DNA of 32,279 bases from an uncultured Parvularculaceae bacterium (GCA_938015425.1 CALLPQ010000172.1:1-32279), one strand, 5' to 3'. Counted from the stretch's first letter, positions 8,057 through 17,058 are shown. The notes: generated by a model from the letters alone, not told the origin. Numbers and translations are program-made.

Positions 8057-9598
8057 ATGAGCCATTCATTTTTATCAAAAAACCTTAGCCTGAAGCTTTC
8101 AATAAGTCTGAAGCCTTCAAAAAGCTTGAAGCGTGGGATAATTCTATCGCGTTCACCCCTCAAAATTGGTAAAAGCTTAATGGTCGTTTCCGGCCTTATG
8201 GTTGGCTTGCAAATGTTGGGTTTGCAAAATATTAACGCCTACGCACAAGAAAGTGATCCTGCCAAATTGTCCTTAGCCGCTGGATATAAAGCGACGTTTA
8301 CATGCTCGTCAGTTTTTAATTCAGGGCGCTCGGTGGCGCAAATCAATAATGATGAGTTAAATCGTATCTATCCGGATTATCGCGAGGCATTGGCGCAATT
8401 ACCATCAGCGGTGATTGATCGGGATGCGAAGACCGTAAGTGTTAAATTTGCTGATGCTTTCCCACCACGAGTTTCGTTATATCGTGGCCGGTTTGGATGT
8501 ACGCAATTACCAACGGGAAGTGATGTTGCCAGTTTTAAAAACGCAAATCCGCTACCCGCGGTTGATATAGAAACAACCCCACTCAGCAAACGTGATTGGC
8601 CCGTTGGAGATAAGGTTAAGGGTCGGTTATTCTCGAAAACCAGAGCGGGACGGGGCTTGCGGGCTAAAGTAGAAGATGCATTTGACCGTGAAACTTATGG
8701 GGAAGGTACTGAAACCACAGCTGTTTTGGTGGTGCGGGATGGTAAGATCATCGCTGAAAAATACCGTGAAGGGTTTGATAAATATACCGGGCAGCGCACA
8801 TGGTCTGTAGCCAAATCAATTATGGCAAGCATATTGGGCGCGGCTGTGCACCAGAATATGATTGATGTAAAAGAAAAAGCAGGATTGGCGCAATGGTTAG
8901 CGGCGGGGGATCCACGCGGAGAGATCACTCTTGAAAACCTTCTTCACATGGGAAGCGGGCTTGATAATGGTCCGCGTGGTAACCGTACGGACGATATCTA
9001 TTTTGGCGGAGGGCGTGTGGTTGATCATGCGGTCACAAGGCGCTTGGTTGTCGCGCCAGCATCGCGTTGGTATTATGCTAATAATGATACAATGCTTGCC
9101 ATACGGGCCTTGCGAGAGCGCATGAATGATGATGAAGCCTTTGCAAAGTTTCCCTATGAAAGTGTTTTGAATAAAATAGGGATGAATAAAACTTTTCTGG
9201 AAACCGACTGGAACGGCGATTTTATTCTTTCCAGTCAGGTCTATACGACGTCGCGCGACTTGGCCCGCTTGGGTTTGCTTTACCTTAATGACGGTGTCTG
9301 GAATGGGGAGCGTATTCTAGCTGAAGGGTGGAGCGAATATGTGGCAACGCCTGCTCCGGTGCAACCCCCCAACCGCCGTGATGGGTCTAAACGATTTGGC
9401 TATGGTGCGCAGTTTTGGTTGCTGGGTGGTTTTGAAGGTTTGCCGGAAGACACGTACGCAGCGCTTGGCAATCGTGGGCAATATTTGATTATTATCCCCT
9501 CTAAAAACATACTGGTCATTCGCCGCGGATTTGACGATAATGGCGGCGCGCAATTCGATATTGCGAAATTTGCCAGCGATATATTGAAATCTTTATAG
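8057..9598 (+). CDS. Secreted serine hydrolase, class C beta-lactamase/penicillin-binding fold
   Basis: This 513-residue protein has a hydrophobic segment (LMVVSGLMVGLQMLGL) and a likely signal-peptidase site after NAYA, so the mature form is probably periplasmic. The catalytic SxxK is Ser250-Val-Ala-Lys253 and the YxN motif is Tyr340-Ala-Asn342. The third motif region is probably the NRGQ near residue 475. This is the general serine hydrolase family (PF00144), which includes esterases, D-aminopeptidases and beta-lactamases; I would not call it a resistance enzyme. AGGAG five bases before the ATG supports this start. That gives an unusually long, basic pre-signal stretch of about 40 residues, coded in part by an 18-bp tandem repeat. 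Its 3' end faces mvaB. Confidence 0.87.
   Translation: MSHSFLSKNLSLKLSISLKPSKSLKRGIILSRSPLKIGKSLMVVSGLMVGLQMLGLQNINAYAQESDPAKLSLAAGYKATFTCSSVFNSGRSVAQINNDELNRIYPDYREALAQLPSAVIDRDAKTVSVKFADAFPPRVSLYRGRFGCTQLPTGSDVASFKNANPLPAVDIETTPLSKRDWPVGDKVKGRLFSKTRAGRGLRAKVEDAFDRETYGEGTETTAVLVVRDGKIIAEKYREGFDKYTGQRTWSVAKSIMASILGAAVHQNMIDVKEKAGLAQWLAAGDPRGEITLENLLHMGSGLDNGPRGNRTDDIYFGGGRVVDHAVTRRLVVAPASRWYYANNDTMLAIRALRERMNDDEAFAKFPYESVLNKIGMNKTFLETDWNGDFILSSQVYTTSRDLARLGLLYLNDGVWNGERILAEGWSEYVATPAPVQPPNRRDGSKRFGYGAQFWLLGGFEGLPEDTYAALGNRGQYLIIIPSKNILVIRRGFDDNGGAQFDIAKFASDILKSL
8087..8140 (+). repeat. 18-bp degenerate tandem repeat in the pre-signal region of the serine hydrolase
   Basis: AGCCTGAAGCTTTCAATA and AGTCTGAAGCCTTCAAAA are followed by a decayed unit starting AGCTTGAAGC. 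They encode Leu/Lys/Ser-rich stretches (SLKLSI, SLKPSK, SLKRG). The period is a multiple of three. Confidence 0.75.
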
Positions 9599-9617
9599 AT
9601 GAGTTTGAAGTAAAATT

Positions 9618-10520
9618 TTAAATCGCGCAACTTGCTTGATGAGCCAATGTCACTTTTGAAGCTGGTGCGCGGTTTAATTTTTGGGATATCCAAATGCTGA
9701 TTTCTCTCATCAAATCAAGATTGACTCCGGTTTTAAAGCCGGACCCCTCTAGCATATAAATGACGTCTTCGCTGGCCACATTGCCGGAAGCACCGGGCGC
9801 ATAAGGGCAGCCCCCAAGTCCTGAAACGGATGTATCAAAAGTGCGGATATCATGTTCAAGACTAGCGTGAATATTAGCTAATGATTGTCCGTATGTGTCG
9901 TGAAAATGCCCGGCAATCGCGCCCGCGGGGATCTCTTTGGTGATGGCGTCCATTAATTGATTTGTTTTACCCGCTGTGCCAACACCGATTGTATCCCCTA
10001 AAGATATTTCGTAACACCCCATTTCATACAAGGCTTTGGCAACTTTTATGACATCCTTTATGGCTATCTCGCCTTCATAGGGGCAGCCTAAAACGCAGCT
10101 TACATATCCGCGCACTTTAACATCGTCGGCTTTTGCCCGCTCTAGCACGGGCTTAAACCGTTCAAGGCTTTCTTCTATCGTGGCATTAATATTTTTCTTG
10201 CTAAAACTCTGGGATGCAGCAGCAAAGATGGCGACATGATCGGCTTTGTTGTCGATTGCTTTTTCATATCCTTTTAAATTCGGGGTTAATACCGGATATG
10301 AAATATCGGGATTGCGGGTGATCTTTTGCATCACTTCATCCGTACTCGCCATTTGCGGTACCCATTTGGGTGACACGAACGCGCCTGCCTCGATAATAGA
10401 AAGGCCGGTTTGTGAAAGGCGGTTTATCAGGTCAATTTTTAGATCAGGGGGTATGGTTTGTTTTTCATTTTGCAGGCCATCGCGCGGGCCGACTTCAACT
10501 AAAGTTATTTGATCACTCAT
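9618..10520 (-). CDS. mvaB: Hydroxymethylglutaryl-CoA lyase
   Basis: This 300-residue TIM-barrel lyase of the HMGL/DRE family starts VEVGPRDGLQNE, the conserved active-site strand. It also shows AGAFVSPKWVPQMA, GHFHDTYGQ with the metal-binding histidines, and the signature GLGGCPYAPGASGNVASED with the catalytic cysteine loop. The enzyme splits 3-hydroxy-3-methylglutaryl-CoA into acetyl-CoA and acetoacetate, the last step of leucine catabolism. AAAGG precedes the ATG at good spacing. It lies 19 bp downstream of an enoyl-CoA hydratase on the same strand, consistent with a liu-type operon, but isovaleryl-CoA dehydrogenase and methylcrotonyl-CoA carboxylase are not in the window. Confidence 0.95.
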   Translation of the reverse strand: MSDQITLVEVGPRDGLQNEKQTIPPDLKIDLINRLSQTGLSIIEAGAFVSPKWVPQMASTDEVMQKITRNPDISYPVLTPNLKGYEKAIDNKADHVAIFAAASQSFSKKNINATIEESLERFKPVLERAKADDVKVRGYVSCVLGCPYEGEIAIKDVIKVAKALYEMGCYEISLGDTIGVGTAGKTNQLMDAITKEIPAGAIAGHFHDTYGQSLANIHASLEHDIRTFDTSVSGLGGCPYAPGASGNVASEDVIYMLEGSGFKTGVNLDLMREISIWISQKLNRAPASKVTLAHQASCAI

Positions 10521-10539
10521 ATGATTTACCTTTGCCGTA

Positions 10540-11331
10540 TTACGCTTTAACCCAATTCGGTTTTCTTTTTTCCAGATAGGCGCTTATGCCTTCTCGACCC
10601 TCGGGGCTGGCGCGTAACGCGGCGATGCGGGTTGCGGTTTCATCGGTCAATTTATGATCAATGGGTTCAAAGGCCACAGTGCGGATTAAATCTTTTGCGT
10701 GGGTTTGGGCGCTGGGTGCGCAAACCAAAAGGTCAGCGACTGTTTCTTCCAGACTTGCTTCTAACTGGACTGGCATTACCACTTTATGGACAAGTTCGAT
10801 GCGGCGGGCGGTTGTGGCATCAAAGCGTTCCCCTGTTAGAAAAAACCGCCTTGCTTGGCGCACGCCGATGGCTTCGATCACATAGGGTGAAATCACTGCG
10901 GGAATAAGACCCACACGCACTTCCGATAAAGCAAAGAAGGCATCCTCACTAGCAATGGCAATGTCGCACGCAGCGATAAGCCCAAGTCCCCCGCCAATGG
11001 CAGGGCCATTGACAAGTGCAATGGTCGGTTTGGGGGCGTTATAAATGGAATCAAGCATATGGGCGAGGCGGCGTGCGTCATCTTTATTTTCAGCTGGCGA
11101 ATATTGGGCAACCCGTTTCATCATGTTCAAGTCTGCGCCAGCAGAAAACGCTTTACCGGCACCTGTTAGAACGATCACCCTTACATCTTCATTGTTGGAA
11201 AGTTGACCCATTGTGTCGCAGATCTGACCAATCATTTCTTCGTTAAAGGCATTGCGAATTTCAGGATTGTTTAAGGTGACCCTAGCGATGCCATTTTGAT
11301 CGATAGAGGTAATCACGAAGTCTTGGGACAT
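10540..11331 (-). CDS. Enoyl-CoA hydratase/isomerase family, probable methylglutaconyl-CoA hydratase
   Basis: This crotonase-fold protein has 263 residues from the ATG at 11331; the track starts six codons earlier, but GGAA lies about eight bases before the internal ATG and nothing precedes the upstream one. Oxyanion-hole motifs are AFSAGADLNMM and GPAIGGGLGLIAACDIAIAS. FALSEVRVGLIPAVISPYV carries a glutamate at the usual catalytic place. Placement directly upstream of HMG-CoA lyase favours 3-methylglutaconyl-CoA hydratase (LiuC/AUH), which makes HMG-CoA, over a general beta-oxidation hydratase. Fold certainty is high; substrate is inferred from context. Confidence 0.9.
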   Translation of the reverse strand: MSQDFVITSIDQNGIARVTLNNPEIRNAFNEEMIGQICDTMGQLSNNEDVRVIVLTGAGKAFSAGADLNMMKRVAQYSPAENKDDARRLAHMLDSIYNAPKPTIALVNGPAIGGGLGLIAACDIAIASEDAFFALSEVRVGLIPAVISPYVIEAIGVRQARRFFLTGERFDATTARRIELVHKVVMPVQLEASLEETVADLLVCAPSAQTHAKDLIRTVAFEPIDHKLTDETATRIAALRASPEGREGISAYLEKRKPNWVKA

Positions 11332-11407
11332 TGAGGAACTTCCAGTCATATTTTTTAATAATAAGGGGTTTTTAAATATAGGAGATATTTAATTGTACGG
11401 GCTGGGT

Positions 11408-11923
11408 TTAATATTGGTGCCATAAAATAAGTCGGGCGAAAATTGCCATTAGGGAGATAATAATCCATGCCGATAACCGGAAACGAAGTTTGCCATACCA
11501 TTTTGGCCAGACACCGCGCCCGCTTAAAGTCATATCGCGAAAGTAAAGCCACGAAAACACGCAAACCAATAATATGGCCCGCCATGCCGGTTGTATAGAG
11601 ATAAAGAAATATCCTTGAGGTATAATAGCCAGCCACGCAATAGCACTTATCATCATATCGGGCAGGTAAGATGCAATAGATTTTTGTTTTTTTGAAAGAC
11701 TATTGCCGCTACCCATACCGGCTAGGTAAGACGCGGTTATCGCTGCATAAAATAATGTCCCTTGTGCGATAATAAGCGCACGCCCCGTTTGTAAAATCCA
11801 TGGACTTAACCACACACATAAAACCCCGAAACCAAAGGGGATTAACGCAATATAACCAAGCCGGACAAGGGCATGATTTATTTTAATTTCTTTATCGTTT
11901 GATGATGGTGATAGATTATGCAT
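11408..11923 (-). CDS. DUF3429 family membrane protein
   Basis: This is a 171-residue protein with about five membrane helices. The track begins at 12019, but GGAG seven bases before the ATG at 11923 and the start of family-like sequence soon after indicate MHNLSPSS as the N-terminus. The pattern (LGYIALIPFGFG, YAAITASYLAGM, DMTLSGRGVWPKWYGKLRFRLS) fits DUF3429, an uncharacterised inner-membrane family. No catalytic residues can be proposed. A tandem-repeat array of about 18-bp units lies about 120 bp upstream, between this gene and the TIGR02186-like gene. Confidence 0.75.
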   Translation of the reverse strand: MHNLSPSSNDKEIKINHALVRLGYIALIPFGFGVLCVWLSPWILQTGRALIIAQGTLFYAAITASYLAGMGSGNSLSKKQKSIASYLPDMMISAIAWLAIIPQGYFFISIQPAWRAILLVCVFSWLYFRDMTLSGRGVWPKWYGKLRFRLSAWIIISLMAIFARLILWHQY

Positions 11924-12044
11924 GGATATTCTCCGCACTGCTAACATCATAGTATGTATGCGTTCTAGAAATCGGGCCGCGTGGTAGTATAATGGCTTTC
12001 GAGTGCATACCGTTTTCAATCATTATTAAAAGTCTGCCATAGAA

Positions 12045-12120
12045 TTTAAGTCCGTTATAAAACTTAAGCCATTCATTAAACTTAAACCCGCTATAAACTT
12101 AAGCCCGCTACAAAACTTAG
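12045..12120. repeat. Five-unit degenerate tandem repeat, about 18 bp period
   Basis: A TTAAG/CTTAA core recurs at 12045, 12063, 12081, 12098 and 12116 (spacings 18, 18, 17, 18). Units look like CCGTTATAAAACTTAAG, CCGCTATAAACTTAAG and CCGCTACAAAACTTAGG. The array fills the gap between the TIGR02186-like gene and DUF3429, and its last unit reaches the stop codon of the former. Confidence 0.85.
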
Positions 12121-12926
12121 GAACGACGAAAGATCACGGAAACCACCCAACCCGCCAATAAAGATAATAAGACGCATAAAACACCATATATAAAAGAATA
12201 TTGGTGCGCAATCTCGTAGATTTGTCGCTCTATGCCGGTTTTTTTCACAGTTAGTTTGGCGCTATCTTGGCCAATAAGCGTGCCGTTGCGCCATGCGGTG
12301 ACTTCGATTGAATAGTCGCCAACGGGTGTTTGTTTTGGTAATGACAACTCAAAAGAGAATAATCCGTTTTCCAAAAACCGGACTGAATGGGCTTTGATGG
12401 CATATAAACCATCTTTTTGGGCGGTCTCGACTATCGCATTACGGATTTTATCGTCTGCGTATGTGGTTGGGTTATCATCCAGAAAAAATTTTAGATTTTT
12501 TAAATCAAACCCATATTCGATTTGCTGTTTTTCCGGCAAGATGGTGCTTAGCTCAGTTGAACTGGAAATAAAATAAAGGGTGGGTATATCGCGGATAATG
12601 GTTGACTGACCAGGAATATAAATAAGCCCTGATTGTTCAATAGGACGGATACTGATATTCTTTGAGGGCCCTTTTATCATTGCGATGATATGGGGCATGC
12701 TTGAAGTTTGACTGTGACTAGTGGTGTTATTATCTTCCCCGATGACCCCGAATAGGGTAAACTTTGCCCCTTTGAAGCTGACATTGATGTCGATATTCCT
12801 TTGGGCAAGATCAATTGTTACCGTATCAGATGGGGCTTGGCGGGCAATCCCGTTGGGGAATGTGACGACACAATATAAAATGAGGGTGCTTAAAGCAGCC
12901 ATTCGTATAATGAGGTTTTTTATCAT
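12117..12926 (-). CDS. TIGR02186 family protein, membrane-anchored partner of TauE/SafE permease
   Basis: This 269-residue protein has an N-terminal signal-like segment (LIIRMAALSTLILYCVVTF), a beta-rich extracytoplasmic body and a C-terminal membrane helix (FIYGVLCVLLSLLAGWVVSVIF). It resembles the TIGR02186 family of alphaproteobacteria, which as I know it is almost always encoded next to a TauE/SafE permease. Here its ATG overlaps that permease's stop by four bases, so the two are translationally coupled. It includes the recurring motif GPSKNISIRP. Function is unknown; a periplasmic accessory subunit of the exporter is the simplest reading. Confidence 0.85.
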   Translation of the reverse strand: MIKNLIIRMAALSTLILYCVVTFPNGIARQAPSDTVTIDLAQRNIDINVSFKGAKFTLFGVIGEDNNTTSHSQTSSMPHIIAMIKGPSKNISIRPIEQSGLIYIPGQSTIIRDIPTLYFISSSTELSTILPEKQQIEYGFDLKNLKFFLDDNPTTYADDKIRNAIVETAQKDGLYAIKAHSVRFLENGLFSFELSLPKQTPVGDYSIEVTAWRNGTLIGQDSAKLTVKKTGIERQIYEIAHQYSFIYGVLCVLLSLLAGWVVSVIFRRS

Positions 12927-13834
12927 ACGGCCTCAATAATAAATGGAATTGCGGGGGCGGATACAAGGCTTACTAAAAGGCGCAAGCACACCCCTAAAAC
13001 CAGAACCGCCAATAAGGCCCGTAAATATTCTGCCTTTAAATGAACGCCCGCCCGTGCGCCAATTTGCGCCCCAAGGACTCCGCCAATTAATAATAAAAGT
13101 GCAAGTACAATATCCACTGTCTGGTTTGCTGTTGCATGTAAAACTGTGGTGATCGCGGTGACAAAGATGATTTGAAAAAGCGATGTGCCAATCACCACAT
13201 TGGTTGGCATTTTCAAGATATAAATCATTGCCGGAACCATGATAAAGCCGCCGCCGACCCCCATAATGGCCGAGAGAATGCCAACCAAGATGCCCAAAAC
13301 AATAGGCGGGATCGGGCTAATATAAAGGCCGGATCGGCGAAACCGCATTGGGAAGGGAAGGGCCGCCATCCACGGTGCTGACCGTTTTCGCGACCCATAT
13401 GGGCGAACATTCTTGGTTTTGAGTAAGGTGTTGATGCTTTCTACCAGCATTAACCCGCCAATAACCCCCAAGAAAGAGACATAGGAAAGAGAGATCACCA
13501 TATCGATCTGGCCTAAAGAGCGCAGATATTTAAACAGGATAATCCCCAAAAGTGCGCCAATGGCGCCGCCGAAAACCAAAAACCCGCCCATTTGGAAATC
13601 GACGCTTTTGCGCTTTAAATGCGCAGCAACACCGGAAACCGAAGAGGCAACAATCTGGCTGGCTTCAGTACCCACGGCAACGGGGGCGGGAATACCGAAG
13701 AATATCAAAAGGGGAGTCATTAAAAAGCCACCGCCGACACCAAACATGCCGGACAGGAAACCAACGCCGCCGCCCATTGCCATAACAATAAAAGGGTCGA
13801 CCGGCATCTCCGCAATGGGGAGATAAATCTGCAT
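12923..13834 (-). CDS. Sulfite exporter TauE/SafE family permease
   Basis: This 303-residue inner-membrane protein has the duplicated family signature: GGGVGFLSGMFGVGGGFLMTP near the N-terminus and GILSAIMGVGGGFIMVPAMI in the second half, each in a hydrophobic hairpin, for about eight helices in total. Members move sulfite, sulfoacetate or other small anions. The N-terminal extension, central loop and coupled TIGR02186 partner mark the alphaproteobacterial subgroup with unproven substrate. No sulfur-oxidation genes are nearby. It is upstream of and overlapping the TIGR02186-like gene in one transcription unit. Confidence 0.92.
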   Translation of the reverse strand: MQIYLPIAEMPVDPFIVMAMGGGVGFLSGMFGVGGGFLMTPLLIFFGIPAPVAVGTEASQIVASSVSGVAAHLKRKSVDFQMGGFLVFGGAIGALLGIILFKYLRSLGQIDMVISLSYVSFLGVIGGLMLVESINTLLKTKNVRPYGSRKRSAPWMAALPFPMRFRRSGLYISPIPPIVLGILVGILSAIMGVGGGFIMVPAMIYILKMPTNVVIGTSLFQIIFVTAITTVLHATANQTVDIVLALLLLIGGVLGAQIGARAGVHLKAEYLRALLAVLVLGVCLRLLVSLVSAPAIPFIIEAV

Positions 13835-13888
13835 TGTGTGCTTTTAAAACGACTGGCCCCAATCAACAATGGGTAAATGTCGTTTTTT

Positions 13889-13904
13889 TATAATAATCTT
13901 GATT
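13889..13904. repeat. Short perfect inverted repeat over the PodJ-like stop codon
   Basis: The inverted repeat AATAATC-TT-GATTATT ends at the stop codon of the PodJ-like gene. On the gene's strand the adjacent homopolymer is A, not T, so it is not a standard intrinsic terminator for that gene. Confidence 0.5.
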
Positions 13905-16900
13905 ATTGAGAAAGGTTTTGGTTTGCCTGCGTATTGACCGGATTGCTGCGCCATTTATTAACGTCAATATTAATTCTTTCTCTTTGTCCTCGGCTTAACC
14001 GTGCAGATAAAGCGGCAGATTTTGCACCCGCTTGGCCGTCGCCATTTAATGAAGCAAGTGCATACCAGTAATAGGCTTTTTCAATATCTTGAATGCCTTG
14101 AGGGTCATTGCCAAGACCTGGATCATAAATTGCGCCAAGGTTAAACTGGGAATCAAGAAATCCGAAATTTGCGGCTTTTTCGAACCAGCTAATGGCCGTT
14201 GTGATATCGGCGCTACCGCCTTCACCTTCTGCATATAGATAGGCAAGGCGATGCATTGCATAGACATTGCCGGCTGTTGCTGCGCGAAGGAACCATTTTC
14301 TGGATTCTACTGCATTTTTCTCGGTAAAATTACCATTCTTGTAATATTCTGCGAGCTGGAATTGAGCAGGAGGATATCCTAAAAGAGCTGCATTGCGAAG
14401 GTCGTTAAAGGCATCTGATGCGACTTCACCAGTTGGGTTGGTGTTCAAAATCTCAACGCTTTGGGTAAATAATGTTTCAGGGCGCGTTGTCGGGTCTACA
14501 GCTGACGGGACGCTGACCTCGTTAGGGTCAAATGGCGTGGTTGAGCCAAGCGGAGCACCAAGTGTGACACTGTCGGTCCCATCAATCCTTGCATTATTGA
14601 TGTTTGGTCGGGTCCTATTAGGGGTGCCGACGGGGGTCGTGCCCCTACTTGTATCAGCAGTACTGATCGTCGGGATGGATGATGAAGGGGCAGGCTTGTT
14701 GAAAAGGAAGGGTAGAGCAATTTTGTAAACAGCAAACAAGGCGAGCGCTAATATCGTAAAGCCGATTAATGCAGCGGATAATAGCGTTAGCGACCCATGA
14801 GGTGTGATGAAAGAGCGTTGTAATAAGCCTCTATCATCATCAATTTCCGCGTCAATAACCCGATTACGACTAATGATGTTTACGCCAGATGTATCTTCAT
14901 CGTTTAGTGTGTCATTTTTTTTTTTAGATGCTCTGCCTGAGGGAATATCGGACTGGGTTTTGCGTTTTTTAAGAAACGTTCCCTTAAGGTTAGCCATTAA
15001 ACCATGGTGTTCTTCTTCGTCATCATTATAGCGATCGTCACGATAGTTGGCACTGTGAGCGGTTATTTTATTTTGTTCCTGGTCTTTGCTTGCCTTTAAG
15101 GTATTTGCTTCACGTTTTTTACGGGCACGTGCCGCTAATATTGCTTTTTGCTTCGGGGTTAGTTTAGCAACATCAAGCCGTCCATCAGAGGTGCGAGGAA
15201 GGGGACCAAGTGTTGCTTTTTGGCGCGCTGGTTGTGTTTTTCTCTGTTCTTCCTGTGCCGCCTCTGCCCGTGTTTGCGCCCGTGCTTGCGCCGGTACTTG
15301 CCTATGTGTTTCCGCCTGTGCTTCTACCTGCGTATCTTGAGGAGGGTTATTACTGACTGATGGGTTTTGCTGGTTTGTTTGCTGATTTAAAGGTTGTGTG
15401 ATTGTTTCATTGACACTTGAAAAAGGGTCAAACCCGTCATCAGCTTCATTTAACTGATTATCAATATCTGCCTGACTGCCTGATTTATACTCTTCCGGCT
15501 CGAACTCTTCCAATCCCGGTTCAGCACTATTGTCATCTAAAATCTGGTTGATTTCTGCCCTGATGGTTTCGTTTTCATCGTCGGCAAGGGACAATGCATC
15601 ATTATTATAGTCCGGTGTCGCTGGCTCCGGAGTACCAAGCTCCTGAGTGGGTTCATTGTCATAAAAATCGTTGAGCTCGAATGCATCATTGATTGTATTA
15701 TCAATCTCGCTGTTATGAGGAGTGGATTGATGGTCTAGAACGCTTTCCACCGTAAGGTCTTCCTCTTCTTCGTAGAGAGAACCCTTTGCAGCAGCCGTCA
15801 TATGGGATTGGGTGTTAGAGTGAGCATCCGTTAGCGGAGTAGATTGTTCATCAGGGTTTTGTGTATTGCCAAAATTACCTTCTTGATTGTCATCTTCGAA
15901 ATCAAAATCCCCTAATCCGATACTTTCAGCGCTGGTTTGCTCTAGGCTTTCATCAAGATCCAGATCGTTGTCGAGAGTGTTTGTGGGTTTAACCTCTGCG
16001 CTAGTAGTTTGCTGATTAGAAGATTGATTGGCAAGATGTTCCCCGATCTGGGTAGCAATCAATGATTTAATTGTCGCTTGATCAATCTGTTTAGGTTCGG
16101 CCGCCTTGTGGGATACTTGCCCGCGCAAGCTGGTCATGAGGTCGGTTACTTTTTGCAATCCTTCAGCGTTACGCTGTTCTGCTGCATCGATTTGGTCATT
16201 GAGTTTGCTAATTAAAGTTTCGAGGGAGCGTATCTGATCCCCGCCGCGCTTAATCTCATCGCCCAGAACTCTTAATCTTTTGCCGGTTCGCTCGGCAAAA
16301 TGGGGATCTTCAATATGGCCGTCATTCTCCCCGTTTTCAGGTGTTTTATCTGTTTTTTCGTTTTGCTGGCTCTCGATTGTATCAAGGCGTGCATCAAGGG
16401 TTTTTATTGAGCTGACGATTTGCAATAAAGAGGCTTTAGTCTGTTTATCTTTTTCATCGCTAATTTCGGGTGAGGCTTTACCACTTGGTTTAGCCGAGAG
16501 CTTTGCGTTGATATCGTTTAGACACGCAGTCATGTCTTTTTGGCTCTGCTCATTAGCCTCAATTCTAGTCAGCGACGTTTTGTGGCTGGTTTCGAACTGT
16601 ACCGCCATTTGCCCAACAGCTTTTTCAAGTGCTCGCAAGGCCTCAATTCTGTTACGATCGTTGGTTTTTTCTTCTAATTTATTCAGGCGCGCCAATAGAT
16701 CAGGGTCCGTACCAGCATTATCGAGGTTTGATTTAATGCCCTGATTTGTGTTTTTCTCTAGCCCCTCCAGCCTTTGAGCAAGGCCGGAGATGTTTTTCTC
16801 CACAGTGTCGGCTTGTTTTTTATTGTTTTCTTCGTTTTTTATAAGCTGGTCGTTAAGGTGGCTGATGGCGACGACCAATTCTTTGGTCAGTCCTTCATTT

Positions 16901-17049
16901 TGCCCGCTTTGTGCGGCTTCTGCGATGGCTTGGTTGAGCCATTCGCCAACGGTTTTACCTTCTTTACGTGCCGCTTCCTTCGCGGTTTCACGTGAGTCGC
17001 GGGCAATGCCTTTGACGCTCCATGGTGCATTGGACTTCATATTTGCCAC
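13903..17049 (-). CDS. PodJ-like polar localisation scaffold with Sel1 repeats
   Basis: This is a 1048-residue protein. The N-terminus (PWSVKGIARDSRETAKEAAR, then GEWLNQAI) is the sequence I associate with PodJ-type localisation factors in alphaproteobacteria. Residues 45-340 are predicted coiled coil. Residues 340-590 are acidic, Asn/Gln/Asp-rich and probably disordered, and residues 590-740 are basic, with an Ala/Gln/Arg repeat near 590 (AQARAQTRAEAAQEE). One membrane helix lies at about 753-777. Residues 865-1010 are Sel1-type tetratricopeptide repeats (AEYYKNGNFTEKNAVESRKWF, LAYLYAEGEGG). This predicts a cytoplasmic scaffold and a periplasmic Sel1 domain, as in Caulobacter PodJ, which recruits polar and cell-division proteins. 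The start is GTG with AAGGA nine bases upstream; the ATG three codons later is too far from that site. Confidence 0.88.
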   Translation of the reverse strand: MANMKSNAPWSVKGIARDSRETAKEAARKEGKTVGEWLNQAIAEAAQSGQNEGLTKELVVAISHLNDQLIKNEENNKKQADTVEKNISGLAQRLEGLEKNTNQGIKSNLDNAGTDPDLLARLNKLEEKTNDRNRIEALRALEKAVGQMAVQFETSHKTSLTRIEANEQSQKDMTACLNDINAKLSAKPSGKASPEISDEKDKQTKASLLQIVSSIKTLDARLDTIESQQNEKTDKTPENGENDGHIEDPHFAERTGKRLRVLGDEIKRGGDQIRSLETLISKLNDQIDAAEQRNAEGLQKVTDLMTSLRGQVSHKAAEPKQIDQATIKSLIATQIGEHLANQSSNQQTTSAEVKPTNTLDNDLDLDESLEQTSAESIGLGDFDFEDDNQEGNFGNTQNPDEQSTPLTDAHSNTQSHMTAAAKGSLYEEEEDLTVESVLDHQSTPHNSEIDNTINDAFELNDFYDNEPTQELGTPEPATPDYNNDALSLADDENETIRAEINQILDDNSAEPGLEEFEPEEYKSGSQADIDNQLNEADDGFDPFSSVNETITQPLNQQTNQQNPSVSNNPPQDTQVEAQAETHRQVPAQARAQTRAEAAQEEQRKTQPARQKATLGPLPRTSDGRLDVAKLTPKQKAILAARARKKREANTLKASKDQEQNKITAHSANYRDDRYNDDEEEHHGLMANLKGTFLKKRKTQSDIPSGRASKKKNDTLNDEDTSGVNIISRNRVIDAEIDDDRGLLQRSFITPHGSLTLLSAALIGFTILALALFAVYKIALPFLFNKPAPSSSIPTISTADTSRGTTPVGTPNRTRPNINNARIDGTDSVTLGAPLGSTTPFDPNEVSVPSAVDPTTRPETLFTQSVEILNTNPTGEVASDAFNDLRNAALLGYPPAQFQLAEYYKNGNFTEKNAVESRKWFLRAATAGNVYAMHRLAYLYAEGEGGSADITTAISWFEKAANFGFLDSQFNLGAIYDPGLGNDPQGIQDIEKAYYWYALASLNGDGQAGAKSAALSARLSRGQRERINIDVNKWRSNPVNTQANQNLSQ

Positions 17050-17058
17050 CGAATCATT

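Noticed and set aside
8057-9598. Calling the serine hydrolase an antibiotic-resistance beta-lactamase
   Set aside because: SxxK and YxN define the fold only; large families of esterases and peptidases share them and the KTG motif is not clear.
11408-12019. Long start of the DUF3429 protein at 12019
   Set aside because: The first 32 codons lack family-like sequence, and a GGAG site is well placed for the internal ATG at 11923.
13889-13904. Intrinsic terminator for the PodJ-like gene
   Set aside because: The palindrome overlaps the stop codon and the following run on the transcribed strand is A, not T.
16280-16744. 154-residue plus-strand ORF antisense to the PodJ-like gene
   Set aside because: It is a shadow of the coiled-coil region; Ser/Leu/Phe-rich sequence is the expected complement of Glu/Lys/Gln-rich coding sequence.
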